This document shows, in pieces, positions 5,443 to 5,935 of a DNA stretch of 5,935 nt. The notes below the pieces were generated by a model. The model had not been told where the DNA came from. It saw nothing but the letters and a program-made list of their open reading frames with translations, and ran no database searches. Position 1 is the stretch's first letter. Each line of letters opens with the position of its first letter. Source of the DNA: Anaerolineae bacterium (GTDB lineage Bacteria > Chloroflexota > Anaerolineae > Aggregatilineales > Aggregatilineaceae); contig JAGPFT010000207.1 in assembly GCA_018056405.1 (NCBI GenBank), forward strand, positions 1-5,935, written 5' to 3'. The position numbers and the translations under genes are program-made.

Positions 5443-5935
5443 TTAACGGATCGGCAGGTCGGGCACGCGGCCCTCGATCAGCGTGACAAAGGGTGAATAG
5501 ACCCAGCCCTGCCCGCCATCAAACGGGATCAGGTACCACGCGCCGGTCGTATTGCGGCCCAGCACGACGAACTCGGTGCCCGACGCCACCTGGCCGATCT
5601 CAGCGCCCTGGGTGCTGGCCGCATTACGCACGATCAGGTTGACCGTCGCCACGCCGCGCACCGTCACCGCCGCGCCAGACTCCGCGCCGGGCACAAAGAC
5701 TGCGCCCATCGCTGGCACTGACACAACCTCAGTGCTCACCACCAGTTCACTCTCCCTGCCGTCCAACAGGCTGACGTAGGGGGCGGAGACCCAGCCACGA
5801 ATGCCCTGGTAGTCCACCAGATACCACGCGCCGTTGCGATTGCGCGCTTCAACCTCGAAGGTTGCTCCCTGCGGCACCGAGGCGATGATCTTCGAGGCAT
5901 ACAGCGTCGCGCCGTCGCGCATCCGCACCGTATCA
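5443..5935 (-). CDS. Protein with two bacterial SH3 repeats, N-terminus outside window
   Basis: The frame is open through the right edge and 163 C-terminal residues are visible. There are two homologous SH3b-type repeats: the first ends ARNRNGAWYLVDYQGIRGWV with SAPYVSLLDGR after it, the second LGRNTTGAWYLIPFDGGQGWV with YSPFVTLIEGR after it. The shared RN-x2-GAWYL, GWV and L-(D/E)-GR show an internal duplication. The second repeat also keeps the VNLIVRNAAS start that matches the usual N-[VL]-R-x2-P/A-S opening. Bacterial SH3 domains usually bind peptidoglycan or cell-surface partners, so an extracellular or envelope role is likely. Any signal peptide or enzymatic domain would be upstream of the window. 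A GTG at 5928 or ATG at 5922 could be read as a start, but both fall inside the first repeat and neither has a ribosome binding site in view, so I treat the gene as truncated. The stop TAA lies in the palindrome CCGTTAACGG (5440-5449). Confidence 0.85.
   Translation of the reverse strand, partial: DTVRMRDGATLYASKIIASVPQGATFEVEARNRNGAWYLVDYQGIRGWVSAPYVSLLDGRESELVVSTEVVSVPAMGAVFVPGAESGAAVTVRGVATVNLIVRNAASTQGAEIGQVASGTEFVVLGRNTTGAWYLIPFDGGQGWVYSPFVTLIEGRVPDLPIR

Noticed and set aside
4674..5486. 270-codon plus-strand frame opposite the cysteine-cluster gene
   Set aside because: The Arg/Gln/Leu-rich translation has no motifs, and the opposite strand has coherent protein-like sequence.

Overview
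This 5.9 kb window looks like an ordinary chromosomal segment of a GC-rich bacterium. Coding stretches are well above 60% G+C; one 60-base line counted by hand inside the cysteine-rich gene is 73%. The mix of genes, an LLDEVVAELD-type RecF and the intergenic CCTCACCCCC/GGGGGTGAGG palindromic repeats suggest Chloroflexota (Chloroflexi). That placement is inference, because no rRNA or other phylogenetic marker is present.

Layout from left to right. (1) A sugar-phosphate isomerase/epimerase-type TIM-barrel protein on the minus strand, cut by the left edge (652 down to 1), with a TATAAT box upstream. (2) An intergenic palindromic repeat (about 776-872). (3) A small secreted lipoprotein on the minus strand (1465-926). 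(4) A 148-bp divergent gap holding an extended -10 promoter that points to (5) rsmG, the 16S rRNA G527 methyltransferase (1614-2330, plus). (6) recF, the recombination-mediator SMC-like ATPase (3551-2331, minus). It meets rsmG tail to tail with no spacer: the TAG of one touches the TGA of the other. (7) A 154-bp miniature element with 15-bp terminal inverted repeats (3625-3778), related in its core to repeat (2). (8) A lower-GC island (about 3780-4550, near 50% G+C in two hand-counted lines) with a small two-helix membrane protein (4277-3804) and a non-coding stretch with inverted repeats and a hydrophobic reading frame that may be a gene remnant. (9) A soluble protein of unknown function with a conserved-looking cysteine cluster (5357-4554, minus). 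(10) A partial protein with two bacterial SH3 repeats, cut by the right edge (5935-5443, minus).

Six of the seven genes are on the minus strand, but the gaps between them carry repeats, hairpins or candidate promoters, so this is not one tight operon. The two confidently named genes are housekeeping functions in translation (rsmG) and DNA repair (recF). The others have recognisable folds or no recognised function and give no sign of a shared pathway. I do not see a convincing new multi-gene system. The most interesting items are the miniature inverted-repeat element, the low-GC island beside it and the cysteine-cluster protein.
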